In this document: piece by piece, positions 10,492-19,947 of the stretch
Layout: the number at the start of each line of letters is the position of its first letter
Position numbering within the stretch: the first letter of the stretch is position 1
Assembly (NCBI RefSeq): GCF_003171515.1
Contig: NC_089398.1
Span: 1,426,001 to 1,490,000 of the forward strand
From: Pyrenophora tritici-repentis
Lineage: Eukaryota > Ascomycota > Dothideomycetes > Pleosporales > Pleosporaceae
DNA length: 64,000 nt
Direction: 5' to 3'
Notes under the pieces: model-generated
The model's database searches: none
Seen by the model: only the letters and a program-made list of their open reading frames with translations
What the model was told of the DNA's origin: nothing
Translations under genes and position numbers: made by a program

Positions 10492-12073
10492 TTAGGCCTT
10501 GCCGGCGGCGTGGAAGTCCTCAAGAGCAGTCTTGATGCGCTGTGACATAGTCTTCTCGCCCTCACGAACCCAGACACGAGGGTCGTAGTACTTCTTGTTG
10601 GGCTTGTCTTCGCCATCGGGGTTGCCGACTTGTGTCTGGAGGTAGCCGGACTTGGATTGGATGTAGTCCCGGATTCCGGAAAGGTATGCCCATTGCATCT
10701 GTGGAGTTGGAAGTTAGTATAGGAGCGGATACAAGCTGGACTCAGAGAGTACTCACATCAGTGTCTAGGTTCACCTTCACCACACCGTAGGAGATAGCCT
10801 GACGGAACTCGTCGACAGAGCTACCGCTGCCGCCTGTATCGAGTCAGTATGAGACCCGCAAGTCATCTGTCCTGCAAAGGCTTACCGTGGAAGACGAGGA
10901 AGACTGGCTTGTCATCTTTGGACTTGGTCTGGTCCTTGACGTATTGCTGGTGCTACACGCTGTTAGCCTCAAGAAATCATACACGATAGAGAGACGTCCC
11001 TTTTGGAGCAATTCTGGCTTCAAGCTTACATTGCCCGGCTTATACACGCCATGTACTGTTGATAAAGCGTCAGTAATGTATAATAATGCTGTTGAATGTG
11101 TGTGGAAGTGGTCTGGGATAAGTTGTGGAAGATTTGGAAGATTTGGAAGGTGGGTGAAAGTGGAAGTGGCTTACCGTTTCCAAAGCCTGCGGCGATGGAG
11201 AACAGAGGCGAAACAGCTGAAAGCTCCTTGTAAATCTCAAAGATATCCTCTGGCTGAGTGTAGAGTGAGTTGTTGTCAACGCTCTCATTGTTCACGCCGT
11301 CCTCTTCACCACCGGTGATGCCGATCTCCATCTCGATCAGCTGCTTCATAGGCGCAGCTCGCTGGAGGTACTTCTTCGTGGTCGCGATATTCCACTCCTT
11401 TGGCTCTTCGGAGAGATCGATCATGTGGCTGGAGAACAGAGGCTCGCCCTTCTCCTTGAAATACGCCTCGTCTGCGTCCATCATGCCGTCCAACCAGGGG
11501 AGGAGCTTCCTGTGAAGTGTTAGACCGCATACTTCAAGAGAACAATATCACGCTTCGACAAGTGCGTGCAACTTACTTGGCGCAATGATCTGTGTGTAGG
11601 ATTACAGGAATCCCGTAAGCAGGCGCAATGGCGCGAATGTAGTGGGCACCCGCAATGGCTCCCTGAACTTTTTCCAAAACTCAGCATTTTTTGCAAGCAG
11701 TTCAAACAGCAGCGTTACTTACTACTAGCAGATTGATCCTTGTTGTCTACGCCCTTACCCGCAAAGTAAGCAGCTCCGCCCTGTGACATTTGGAGGCAAA
11801 GTGGTTGTCAGTCGAAGTTTGCTAAACGGCGGAGGTATACTAACATAATGGGCGACTTGGAATCCCGGGCAGCCTCGAGAGATGCAACGACGGTCGAAGA
11901 AGAGGTAACATTGATGGCTGGGATGGCGTAGCCTTCCGACTGGGCGTGCTTGAACAGAGCGTAGACGTCGTCGCCGACGATCACGCCAGTCTGTTATACA
12001 TCAGCTTCAGCCCTATGGGCGAGCATCGGAATTGACATACCTTGCGAGAGAGAACTTCAGAAGCTTGAACCAT
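10492..12073 (-). CDS. FBA1: Fructose-bisphosphate aldolase, class II
   Basis: Zinc-dependent glycolytic aldolase that splits fructose-1,6-bisphosphate into DHAP and glyceraldehyde-3-phosphate in the cytosol. Nine exons: 12041-12073, 11845-11990, 11723-11796, 11577-11667, 11175-11509, 11000-11055, 10886-10952, 10757-10833, 10492-10698. They sum to 361 residues, the usual length. Signatures are H-T-D-H-C (zinc and active site), E-M-E-I-G-I-T-G-G-E-E-D-G, G-F-G-N-V-H-G, V-F-H-G-G-S-G-S and V-N-L-D-T-D-M-Q. Two junctions are abnormal. Intron 2 (11797-11844) must end in TG to keep L-Q-M-S-Q-G-G-A-A-Y, and intron 6 (10953-10999) must begin with GG (GGACGT) to keep L-L-Q-K/H-Q-Q-Y. All other introns are GT-AG. 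The coding sequence is otherwise intact, so sequencing error, an unusual allele or true non-canonical splicing are all possible. Confidence 0.9.
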
Positions 12074-12916
12074 GATGATTGCTGTATTCGTAGATTGGAT
12101 GTATTCTGAGGAGCGAGGATACAGTGGATGAATTGTGGTGTGAGAGAGCTTTCGATGTGAGATGGTTCAGCTTTCTAGTAAAGTTCAAACTGGTAGTGGG
12201 GTAGGTTCAAGGGTGGAACCACAGAATAACCCCGCTAACCGTGCAATGACCGCAGCAGTGACGTTACGTCCCTCACCACAACTCAAACCGCGCGGATATG
12301 GCAGCAAGTCTAGCGAAAATACAGCAGCAGCTAGTGGTTAATGCTGCATACGTTGAGAAGACAAACCCACTTGCGTTGCAATCTCAGTTTCCTCAGTTGT
12401 TCTCCTCACAGCGCATGCGCACCGAACCCGCCTCACTAACACAGCTGATATGCTACACCGGCATGCTTCACGGCCGCGCTCTGAAGTCATGGCGGGGCCG
12501 CTTTGCTCGGCATCGCGGAACTAAAGTGGGCTCTTTTTTCTCGTGCCATGCCGTAGCTCAACCACATATGATGGCATCCACAAGTAACCTGTTGTCCGAG
12601 TCTCGCCGCAAAACGCTAACTTTTCCTACTTGCGCCTTCTATTACCGACCGCGCCAGTGGTGTCATTTCATCAGCTCCGCATCAGGTCTACCCTGGATGC
12701 GACGACAGCATGTCAGGGTCCCACCAATGAAATCACATTGACGACAATTGAAAATGCAAGTGGGATATCGTGATTGTTATTGAGGCGTTAGCCACTGTTT
12801 GCAAGGTGCGGGATTTCAGCAGCTGTGGCTGTATAGGGGCCCAAGATATGTCCCGAGGTGCTGGACCTCACCGGAACATAGCGGCTCGTGACCGTGGCGA
12901 GGCCGGCGGTGTAGTC
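12074..12916. other. Intergenic; aldolase promoter and bL9m 3' flank
   Basis: About 840 bases. A 147-codon ATG frame (12298-12741, plus strand) lies here. It has no recognisable domain and starts about 225 bases from the aldolase ATG, so I do not call it a gene. No repeats seen. Confidence 0.45.
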
Positions 12917-13894
12917 TCAAGCTCCCATTTCCTTCGCGCGGATTCGGATGTTTCTTACCAAAGCCTCCTGTGAACCGGGCAGCCGAATCTCGGCCTTGAA
13001 TGTGCCTAATTGCTTTACACGCGACGGGTCTCCCTCCTCGTGTCCGGATAGGAACTTGACATCGGCCTCATTCAATATCACGCGGGCTGCCTCGTCGTTA
13101 TGCGCCAGCGCTCCCCTAATAGTCGATACAAGATCTGCACTTGATACAGAGCCATATATAGCATCTGGAGATGACTTGGCCTTGCTCATGGCGACTGCAG
13201 TCAGAATGTCTGCTGCTCCCGATGCCCCCATTCGCGCTCTCGGCTGGCTTTCTTGTTCGATTCGCTGGCGGTAGAAGTCGATTGTGGGCGGGACGAAAGT
13301 GTCTAAGAGCTCCATGGATCGCTCAGGCTGTTGTTGTTAGTATGCATGTTTCCGGCGATGGGATGAAGGACCATACACTGAGCACAGCAATCTCGATCGG
13401 CCGTACGTATTGCTTCCGCTGCCCCATGTGATCTTCCTCCTCTTCCTCCACCTCCTCCAAGTTTGCCCTTACGCCAAAGGCGAAGTCTCGCGCCATGTCA
13501 GCATCCTGTGCCTTGAGCTGCTTCAACTGGGTAGCGGGGACATAGTCGGCGACGCGTGCCGGAAACCAGCGATTGCGCATAAGGGAGGGGTTGAGCGGGA
13601 CATAGGAGCCTTTGCATTATTAGCCATGTGAGCTGCCGTGGTCGATTGGTGGTGGTTGTAGTCGCTGTGGTAGCTGTTGGGGGCAAGCTCCCACAACCAA
13701 TGCATCGTACCTGCGCGGCCAAATCTTGGCACATCTTTGAGCAGTTTCACGATAATGTTGCGCTCCGCCTCTTTGGCTTTCTTGGAGATGTTTCGCGTCT
13801 GCTGCGGGCCCCAGGCGTCGAGGTTTTGCCGTGTAACTCTCCGTATACATGATGTGCACTGTGGAAGCAGCGCTGAGCCCCTAAACGAAGCCAT
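12917..13894 (-). CDS. mrpl50: Mitochondrial large-subunit ribosomal protein bL9m
   Basis: Predicted 275 residues from three exons: 13711-13894, 13377-13609, 12917-13327. Both introns are GT-AG (101 and 49 bp). The N-terminus looks like a mitochondrial presequence, basic and without acidic residues (M-A-S-F-R-G-S-A, C-I-R-R-V-T-R-Q). The bL9 signature follows: I-V-K-L-L-K-D-V-P-R-F-G-R-A-G, split by intron 1, then S-Y-V-P-L-N-P-S-L-M-R-N-R-W-F-P. This matches the bacterial L9 N-terminal domain that binds 23S rRNA. The C-terminal portion, with the family's I-R-L-P-G and I-R-I-R-A-K-E ending, is longer than in bacteria. An in-frame ATG lies 42 bases upstream; I took the inner one because the presequence starts there. 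Divergent from the deubiquitinase gene. Confidence 0.85.
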
Positions 13895-13899
13895 TGCGC

Positions 13900-14000
13900 G
13901 TGTCATGAAATACTTGACAGTGTGGGTAAGCAGCACCTAGTAGGCGTGTTTGGAGACTACAGTGGCCTTTTTACACTGGATGTCAAGTATTTTATGACAC
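13900..14000. repeat. Inverted repeat in the divergent promoter
   Basis: Arms 13900-13919 and 13981-14000 are reverse complements with 19 of 20 bases matching (GTGTCATGAAATACTTGACA against its inverse with one G/A difference), around a 61 bp spacer. It lies five bases upstream of the bL9m start codon and about 285 bases from the deubiquitinase start. It could be a paired operator for a shared regulator, or the scar of a tiny MITE. No clear target duplication is visible. Confidence 0.75.
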
Positions 14001-14285
14001 CCGGGGGTGCGACGGAGGCGGAAGACGCCAGTGGCCGGGCTCGGCATACTTTGCGTCCGCCTCACGAGCAAACGACAAGTGACGGCCAGCGCAGTATCCC
14101 ATACTGGGCAGCAGTCAGACAATGGCATCTGCCGCAGCCAGTTCTCCTCTACGGCTTACTCATATTACACTTGCCGCACAACCTTAGCACGACCGAGTAC
14201 AGCATTCGCGACACCACCGTACACGACCCCAAACCTCCGTCCAATCCCGCGGTCGCGGAAGTGACAGGCGCCGCAAACCTTGGAA

Positions 14286-16145
14286 ATGCCTGAGAAGCCC
14301 CTTACAATTGCAACCTACGCTGCAGGCGCCTCACTCGCCGCCATTACACTGGTCTATGTATTTGGCCCGACCTACTTCTTGGACGACGATGCAAATGCAG
14401 CTAGTAGCAAGAAGAAAGGCGTAGTGGGCCTCAGCAACGCGGCGAATGACTGCTTCATCAATTCGGTGCTGCAAGCCCTCGCCGGTCTACCCGATTTGCG
14501 CATATATCTCATAAGAGAAACGCATAGGCGGCTCCTCGACGGCCCTGAAGTATACAATGTGGACCCCGAAAGCCAGGATGTTGCTGCTGCTGCTGCGAAG
14601 CCAGTCAAGCTCGAGGGACTGCAGAGAGGCATCCTCACCCACGGCCTGAAGGACATTCTCGACAGGCTCAACGAACGCCCGTTACACAAGAAAACAATAT
14701 CTCCCCAACCCTTCATCCGTACACTCGAGCGCGCATTTGGGACCCGCATCAGCCGCCAACAACAGGATGCGCAAGAGTTCCTCCAGATAGTCACAGAGCG
14801 CCTATGCGACGAATATCACGCTGGTGGCAAGGCTCGACGGCAGGCCACGCGCGTGGGAACTGGTGCAACAAACGGGGATATTGGGTCGGGGAGAAGAGAG
14901 GGTGAGGACCAGTTTGGCGCGGTGACTGCGGAGGGCTCAGGTAGCGACGAAGTCGGTGATGAGGCTGAAGAGAGCGGAACATCTGCAGAAGAAGAGGGAT
15001 TTCCATTTGAGGGCAAGATTGAGTCGCAGATCGAGTGCCAAACCTGTCACTTTAAGCCTAAGCCGACAGTATCGACATTCGTCACCCTGACCTTGAACGT
15101 ACCGCAGGCATCCTCTACTTCGCTCAACGCCTGTCTTGATGGCATGCTCAAGGTTGAGTACATAGAAGACTTCAAGTGTGAGCGGTGTCGGCTCGAGCAT
15201 GCACTCAGGAGTAAAGACCATGAGCTTTCAATAGCCACTAATCCGAACCTTCAGCAACGTTTAAGATCAGACATCTCAAAGATTCGACAGGCATTGGAGG
15301 AAGACCCTGAAACGCCGCCCGAAGGTGTGGAGCTCCCTGATTCGAGCCAGGCACCCAAGCGGCGTATAGCGCGCCATATGTATATATCACAGTTTCCAAA
15401 GGTCCTTGCGATACACCTGTCGCGTTCCACATTTGCGTTTGGTTCTACCTCTACGAAGAACATGGCCAAGGTCGCCTTCCCTGAAGCTCTTCCATTAGGT
15501 GGGATCCTCCACCGCAAGAACTATCGCTTGCTCTGCATGGTTACCCACAAAGGCAGCCATAACAGCGGCCATTACGAGTCTTTTCGCCGCCAAGTACAGC
15601 GACTGCCTTTCTCGACGCCCGTTTCCTTTGGTACAGAAGGTGCATACAGTCGCCAAGCCAGTCCGCATCCGTCCGCAGCACCGTCAGTAGCACCATCTGC
15701 AATGCAAAGTCCACGGATCTCTGCCCTTAATCTTCCCAACAGTATTGACCGCGGCTCACCGTCCCCTTCTACACCCAATCTCGACTCTCCGTCGACACGC
15801 TCGCTATCCTCCCAAGACAACATACCTTCCTCATCACGGGGTCCTGCGCCAACATCGGCACCTCGAATCTCCGAGTCGGATCCTGTACTAAGAACGGCAT
15901 CCACTGACACGGGAAACAGAAGCGAGTCGCTATCCCGCACGAGAAGCATACGCTCACTTAAGGAGCGAGCATCAGAAAAGGCAACATCCATGGCGGAGGC
16001 TAATCCTCTACGGAGAAAGTCGAAAAAGACACATAATAGATGGTGGCGCATTAGTGATGACAAGATCAAAGAGAGTAAGACGTCGGAGGTTCTGAACATG
16101 CAGAAAGATGTTTATTTGCTGTTCTACGAGTTGGACAAGAGATAG
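14286..16145 (+). CDS. Membrane-anchored ubiquitin-specific protease, USP30/Ubp16-like
   Basis: A 619-residue cysteine protease of the USP (C19) family that removes ubiquitin. One uninterrupted exon. Residues 7-31 form a hydrophobic anchor (A-S-L-A-A-I-T-L-V-Y-V-F) followed by acidic residues and lysines, as in USP30 and yeast Ubp16, which sit in the outer mitochondrial membrane. The Cys box is G-L-S-N-A-A-N-D-C-F-I-N-S-V-L-Q with catalytic Cys56. Q-Q-D-A-Q-E-F follows. A zinc ribbon is formed by C-Q-T-C and C-E-R-C. The His box is H-K-G-S-H-N-S-G-H-Y near residue 428. A serine-rich insert of about 150 residues precedes the final W-W-R-I-S-D-D and V-Y-L-L-F-Y-E-L. The frame opens two codons earlier at a TTG; the ATG at 14286 is the real start. 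Confidence 0.87.
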   Translation: MPEKPLTIATYAAGASLAAITLVYVFGPTYFLDDDANAASSKKKGVVGLSNAANDCFINSVLQALAGLPDLRIYLIRETHRRLLDGPEVYNVDPESQDVAAAAAKPVKLEGLQRGILTHGLKDILDRLNERPLHKKTISPQPFIRTLERAFGTRISRQQQDAQEFLQIVTERLCDEYHAGGKARRQATRVGTGATNGDIGSGRREGEDQFGAVTAEGSGSDEVGDEAEESGTSAEEEGFPFEGKIESQIECQTCHFKPKPTVSTFVTLTLNVPQASSTSLNACLDGMLKVEYIEDFKCERCRLEHALRSKDHELSIATNPNLQQRLRSDISKIRQALEEDPETPPEGVELPDSSQAPKRRIARHMYISQFPKVLAIHLSRSTFAFGSTSTKNMAKVAFPEALPLGGILHRKNYRLLCMVTHKGSHNSGHYESFRRQVQRLPFSTPVSFGTEGAYSRQASPHPSAAPSVAPSAMQSPRISALNLPNSIDRGSPSPSTPNLDSPSTRSLSSQDNIPSSSRGPAPTSAPRISESDPVLRTASTDTGNRSESLSRTRSIRSLKERASEKATSMAEANPLRRKSKKTHNRWWRISDDKIKESKTSEVLNMQKDVYLLFYELDKR

Positions 16146-16584
16146 ATCAGAGCTGGGTATGGCTGCTTCATTCTCGTACGCGAGACGGCCTAAAGTAGGC
16201 ATTACTAGCTACCCACGCAAATAATAACAGTTCAACCATGAAACTTGCACAAGTTGGGATTAAGAAAGGAACAAGACTTCTCAATCACTAGAGAAGACTG
16301 GGCTTGTGTGTCCCGCCCAGCTAATGTATGCGTCCGTGGTGGCTTTTTCATCAATGATCTCATTGGCTGGTACCCCACAACGTGGCCTTCCTTATTGGTG
16401 TACACTACCAATCGTCCTTAGCGTAGCCTGCAATGCAACGTGATGGTAGTGCACTTAGTACTACTCTCGCAGCCGAATCTCACATTACCCCTCGTTTGCT
16501 ATCTCTCTCCGACATAAAAGGTGATTGAAAGAACACACCCTCTTACTCATCCACGACTCATCCTTGAACACAACTATAAACGCC
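16146..16584. other. Intergenic; promoter of the oxidoreductase gene
   Basis: About 440 bases, no gene. Includes the likely 3' UTR of the deubiquitinase gene and the upstream region of the next gene. Confidence 0.4.
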
Positions 16585-18231
16585 ATGCCGAGCCTCGAGC
16601 CAGGAGAGACTACCTTCCTTCAGGCCGCGGCAAAGCAAGACTTCCCTGCACCACCAAGGATTCTCATCATTGGGGCCGGGAGCCGCGGTAATGCTTACGC
16701 TGAAGCGACACTGTCTTGCTCAAACGCCATGGTCGCAGGTGTTTGTGAGCCCAACGAATACAAGCGAACAGTGTTTGTAAACAAGTTCATCTGCCATGAA
16801 AGCGGTGAGAGCAAGAGAGGGCAGAGTTTCATGGGTTGGAATGAATGGAAAGAGTACGAGATACAAAGAAGGGAGCAGGAAAGAGCTGGTCATGCGGTGG
16901 AGAAGGGAGTGAACACGGTGTTTGTCTGTGTGCTTGATGAGATGCATGAAGAAGTTGTTTGTGGGATTGCAGATCTGGGGCTGCATATTTGTTGTGAGAA
17001 GCCGATGAGTACGAGGCTGGAGAGTTGTATGAGGATGTACAAGGCATTGAAGGATGCTAAGGGGGCGATCTTCGGCATCGGCCATGTGTTGCGGTACTCA
17101 CCACATAACATGATGCTCAGACATCTACTGCTTGAGGAGAATGTTATTGGTGATGTCATGAGCATTGAACACGTTGAGCCGATAGGTTGGTGGCATTTTT
17201 CGCACAGCTACGTGAGGTATGTATGAATGCTCTGACTTTGCTAGCATGCTGATCAGTGTAGGGGCAACTGGAGACAGGAGTCCAAAACCGCGCCTTCGTT
17301 ACTGACGAAATCTTGTCACGACATTGACTTCCTCATGTGGATGCTTTGTTCACCAGCCTCAAACGCAACGGATGCAACTCCTCATCTACCATCGTTTGTC
17401 ACCTCGACAGGATCACTCAAGTTCTTCCGAAAGGAGAGGAAGCCAAAAGCTGCTGGATCTGCTACAAATTGTCTCTCTTGCAAATATGAGCCAGATTGCG
17501 ACTACAGCGCTAAGAAGATCTACATTGAGAGACATGTCAAGACCGGCAACGTGAAATGGCCGGTCAATATTGTAAATCCCGAGATCGAAGACATGTACAA
17601 GACAGTTGGGAGGGATGAAGCGGCGAAGCAGCTACTTGTAAATCTTGCAGAAGACTACACGACTGAGACTCCTGTTGCCAAGGTCGAAGAACGGCCATGG
17701 TTCGGTCGATGTATCTGGGAGTCAAACAACGACGTTTGCGACGATCAGTGCGTAACGATCAGTTGGGATGATGATCCAACTGCGAACGACGAAGATGGAC
17801 GGCCAATTCTGAGTGGCCGCGGCGCAAAGACTGCGCAATTCCACATGGTTGCCTTTACAGAGAAACAATGCGAGAGAAGAGGGCGCATCTACGGCACCAC
17901 AGGTGAGATCGAGTACGACAGCACCAACATCAAGGTGCACAATTTCGGGACAGGGCAAACCAAAATCCACAGCCCCCATATGGCAGGCGGGCATCATGGC
18001 GGGGGGGACGAAGGACTCGCGCGGCAATTCCTCATGGCCGTCAACGCTGTGGAGTCTGGGGCCATGGCTGCGTCCGATGCCCAGCGCGCATACCTCGGAT
18101 GCGACCTTGAAGAGGCATTTCGCAGCCATGCCATGGTTTTTGCGGCTGAAGACGCTCGAACGAAGCGCCAAGTGGTAGACTGGAAGAAGTGGTGGTCCGA
18201 GACGGTGGAGTCCCAATTACACCAGCGGTAA
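16585..18231 (+). CDS. Gfo/Idh/MocA-family NAD(P)-dependent oxidoreductase
   Basis: A 533-residue protein from two exons, 16585-17216 and 17262-18231, joined across a 45 bp GT-AG intron (S-Y-V-R/G-N-W). The N-terminal Rossmann fold shows I-L-I-I-G-A-G-S-R-G, then C-E-P-N and the family's C-E-K-P-M, the conserved E-K-P of the Gfo/Idh/MocA active site. S-C-H-D-I-D-F is the usual histidine-containing helix. A C-terminal insertion C-L-S-C-K-Y-E-P-D-C-D-Y-S-A-K-K-I-Y is shared by a fungal/bacterial subgroup and may bind metal. Family members act on sugars, inositol or related polyols; the substrate cannot be told from sequence. The open frame extends upstream from a TTG; I used the first ATG. Confidence 0.82.
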
Positions 18232-19947
18232 CATGCGCAAGGGGTGCAAGTTCATGCTGAGCTCGGAAGTTCGGTGGCCGAAGTCTTGGGGCTATGGAGA
18301 TGGGCGCGTAGAGCAGCGCATGACATGACATCAGATGAGGCTCTCGGAAAGGGCATCAAGGCGAAATGAAAAATGTACAGCCTCGCGCCAATCCGCACCC
18401 AGCGCTCACTGAAGCAGTCCTGGCTCCATGAAGGTTTGATCGCTAAAGGCCCGCTTTCAGGCAATTAACGGCCATTATGAAGCCGGTTTGGGCTATAATT
18501 GGCACAGTAATCAAACCTAATAGTTCCCGTTGGGGTGCATGCGGGCGCTTAACAGACCAAGGCTGGAAGTGGCGCGTGAGGCTCAAGGAAGACCAGCTGG
18601 TAGTAGTATCGGTATTGGTATAGTGGGATCAGGGCTGGTAATTTCTCCACGATAGCGTTTCCGTGTGCAACGTGTAGGAGCATAAGCGCTTGGATTGGCA
18701 GACGGAGTGGAGCCATTGAGAGGATGCGGTTCGTGCTACGTTGAACAACAAGGACGCTGGCGCTGTCTCTCGGAAGGGCAAAGGTCCTGCTTGGGAGGCC
18801 AGGCCACAAGACGTCTGGGGCTGTGCATGTGTATGAAGAGACGACGCATGGCATTACAAAGGACAGCGCACCAGGTGGGCGAGGCCTGAGACCCGGAGGC
18901 CCAGCTGCTTGACAACAACGCGTTCAACGCGTCCGTGTATGAGCGTCGGGCCAGGACGTGTTATAGTCGTGAATACAGTCTCTCCGCCCATTGTGAGTCA
19001 CTCTCCTGTGCATGCTTGGTATGCGGGAAGACGCATGTCTTCGGCTAGAAACGAAACGTTGGACAGCTGTAGTCCAATCATCCCGCTTCGACCTTTGGAT
19101 GACTCTTAACGGGCTGCACCTGCCCCACGTCGTGCGGGACGGGGAGCACGGACGAGCCAACTGGCGCTAAACCGTCCAACACCTCCGACCATGCTATTCG
19201 TTCTTTCGCGCTGCCAGCCTCAAACTGCCGCCATGAGCAAAAAACCCTCACCGAAAGTATTACAGCAGAGACTGCCGGTTTCACGTTATCCAACCGCCCC
19301 ATCTGCAAGCGCTGTGCTGGCCCGCTTACCGCTTTGGGTCGTCTTCTACACCGACGACCATTGAGAAGCTACCAAACTATACCGCCATACTGCTTCCAGC
19401 ACCCCACGCATCAAGAATAGAATAGCCAGAGTCGTTCACTAGCCACGTACTCGCCCAACTCGAGCGGCAGGCACGCTATGTTTCAGACGCCTTGTGAGGC
19501 TCGCATGTCATCGATGGGTCTGTTGTGATACTGCCGCCAGACCGCCAGAATGTCTCTCTCCCGGCCCATGTCTTCGGGCCCCTTGGATGGATCGTGTTTC
19601 ATGTGTTTTAGCGCGAGGTGGGCGTTGGTTCTCGTGTGTCTACGCGGGGAACTGGGAGGATAAGAAGTCTGTCTGTGCCGCATACACCAGTCCCATTCAA
19701 CTTGCAAAGTATTTCCATCAAGAGCACTGCCTCCCAACGAGTCAACTCTGTCTCGCCCTCTTTCTTTTTTACCTCTCTGCACTATTCTTGTCTTAGACAA
19801 TTGGAGCTGGACTCTTGCATTAATTGTTATTCGATAATTTCTTCCCGTCGTTATTCTCAGTCACTAAAGCGTACGTCATTTGTTCGCACACCAATCCACA
19901 CACACATATACTGATAAGTCTAGTCTGGTAGCTTCCACATACTCAAA
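18232..19947. other. Intergenic; long leader of the next gene
   Basis: About 1.7 kb without a supported gene. Only short overlapping frames occur. The last 200 bases are C/T-rich and probably form the 5' UTR of the gene at 19948. Confidence 0.4.

Noticed and set aside
12298..12741. 147-codon ATG open frame next to the aldolase promoter
   Set aside because: No domain, no intron context, and it lies within the region expected to be regulatory. Length alone is not enough.
14280..14285. Upstream start M-E-M-P for the deubiquitinase
   Set aside because: The codon at 14280 is TTG. The first ATG is at 14286.
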